Source of the DNA: Fimbriimonadaceae bacterium
GTDB lineage: Bacteria; Armatimonadota; Fimbriimonadia; Fimbriimonadales; Fimbriimonadaceae
DNA: 64,000 nt
Reading direction: 5' to 3'
NCBI GenBank assembly: GCA_019638675.1
Contig: JAHBTE010000001.1
Span: 652,605 to 716,604 of the forward strand
The translations under genes and the position numbers were made by a program. Shown one piece after another: positions 63,692 to 64,000 of this stretch; position 1 is the stretch's first letter; each line of letters opens with the position of its first letter. The notes below the pieces were generated by a model. That model saw nothing but the letters and a program-made list of their open reading frames with translations, had not been told where the DNA came from and did not search any database.

Positions 63692-64000
63692 AATTTCTCT
63701 CCTTATTTGTTTTAGTTCTGATGGGGAGTTTAATTCTCGGTCAAAATTCCAAATTACCCGTCACGGATCAGTCACATCCTACGGTCGTCCAACCGAAGCA
63801 AGCGACCACCCCGCGAGTCACTAATCGGCCAGGGAATCGGCTAGGAACAGTACTCGTTCTGATGTACCACCGCACTGGGCCAGACGAAAAGTTCATGGTG
63901 CGCTCTCACAAGCGATTCCGGGAAGATTTAGAGCGCCTCTACCGGCTTGGTTATCGCCCGGTAACCCTTGCCGAATATTCGCTCAATAAAATGCCGTTGC
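63688..64000 (+). CDS. Polysaccharide deacetylase family protein, cut by the window end
   Basis: 104 codons are present. GTG 63688 overlaps the stop of the previous gene (GTGA). The N-terminus is a signal peptide (FLSLFVLVLMGSLILG), followed by a polar linker. VLVLMYHRTGPDEKF and FREDLERLYRLGYRPVTLAE mark the start of a NodB-like deacetylase domain. The metal-binding motifs lie beyond the window. The coupling to the guanylyltransferase fusion suggests work on the same surface polymer. Confidence 0.85.
   Translation, partial: MKFLSLFVLVLMGSLILGQNSKLPVTDQSHPTVVQPKQATTPRVTNRPGNRLGTVLVLMYHRTGPDEKFMVRSHKRFREDLERLYRLGYRPVTLAEYSLNKMPL

Overview
The window looks like a chromosomal segment of a free-living diderm bacterium with moderate GC (around 50% by eye). 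The gene content suggests the Armatimonadota, most likely the Fimbriimonadia. That is an inference from several features together: a prepilin-like protein with a C-terminal DGH motif, a DUF5693-CsaB pair, OstA/LptC-like and outer-membrane-type proteins, a proteasome-type ARC/Mpa ATPase, a tricorn-like protease, and a fused mannose-1-phosphate guanylyltransferase/phosphomannomutase. I see no rRNA, insertion sequence, prophage, integrase or CRISPR array. Coding density is very high and no gap exceeds 300 bp.

Layout. 1-17 kb: a phosphodiester glycosidase, a tricorn protease homologue, an unusual PilB/GspE ATPase, GAPDH with a small membrane protein, fliS with a FliT-like partner, a large secreted protein on the minus strand, prfB with an intact programmed +1 frameshift, and a DUF1573 protein coupled to a tetraheme cytochrome with a UshA-like domain. 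17-24 kb: a DnaA-like ATPase, a CBS-GGDEF protein, an ARC/Mpa-type AAA ATPase, a membrane class III nucleotide cyclase, and leuC on the minus strand. 24-31 kb: tRNA-Tyr and tRNA-Thr, two ORFs built from duplicated modules of no known family, a DUF1275 protein, rimO, a membrane protein, a DUF4143 ATPase and an NlpC/P60 protein. 31-38 kb (minus strand): purS-purQ, a GATase/deacetylase-like protein, a dipeptide epimerase, and an NfeD-flotillin-flotillin operon. 38-46 kb: tatD, a DUF5107 protein, VOC, malate dehydrogenase, a pseudopilin, GNAT and an alpha/beta hydrolase.

45.6-64 kb is a long plus-strand run of envelope genes: a repeat-rich secreted protein, rhomboid protease, DUF5693 membrane protein, CsaB (polysaccharide pyruvylation), an outer-membrane barrel candidate, two lipoproteins flanking a large secreted protein, an LptA/LptC-like OstA protein, a two-TM protein, the nucleotidyltransferase/phosphomutase fusion and a polysaccharide deacetylase cut by the window end. 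Many of these genes overlap or nearly touch, which suggests one programme for making and exporting a surface polymer and its outer-membrane partners.

The observations I think most deserve follow-up are: the B-A-B-A module locus (24.4-26.0 kb); the 12-copy GxDxY repeat protein (45.6 kb); the DnaA-like ATPase; the ARC-type ATPase away from any proteasome gene; the PilB homologue with an Asp in place of the His-box histidine; and the DxDxDH repeat in the NfeD protein of the flotillin operon.
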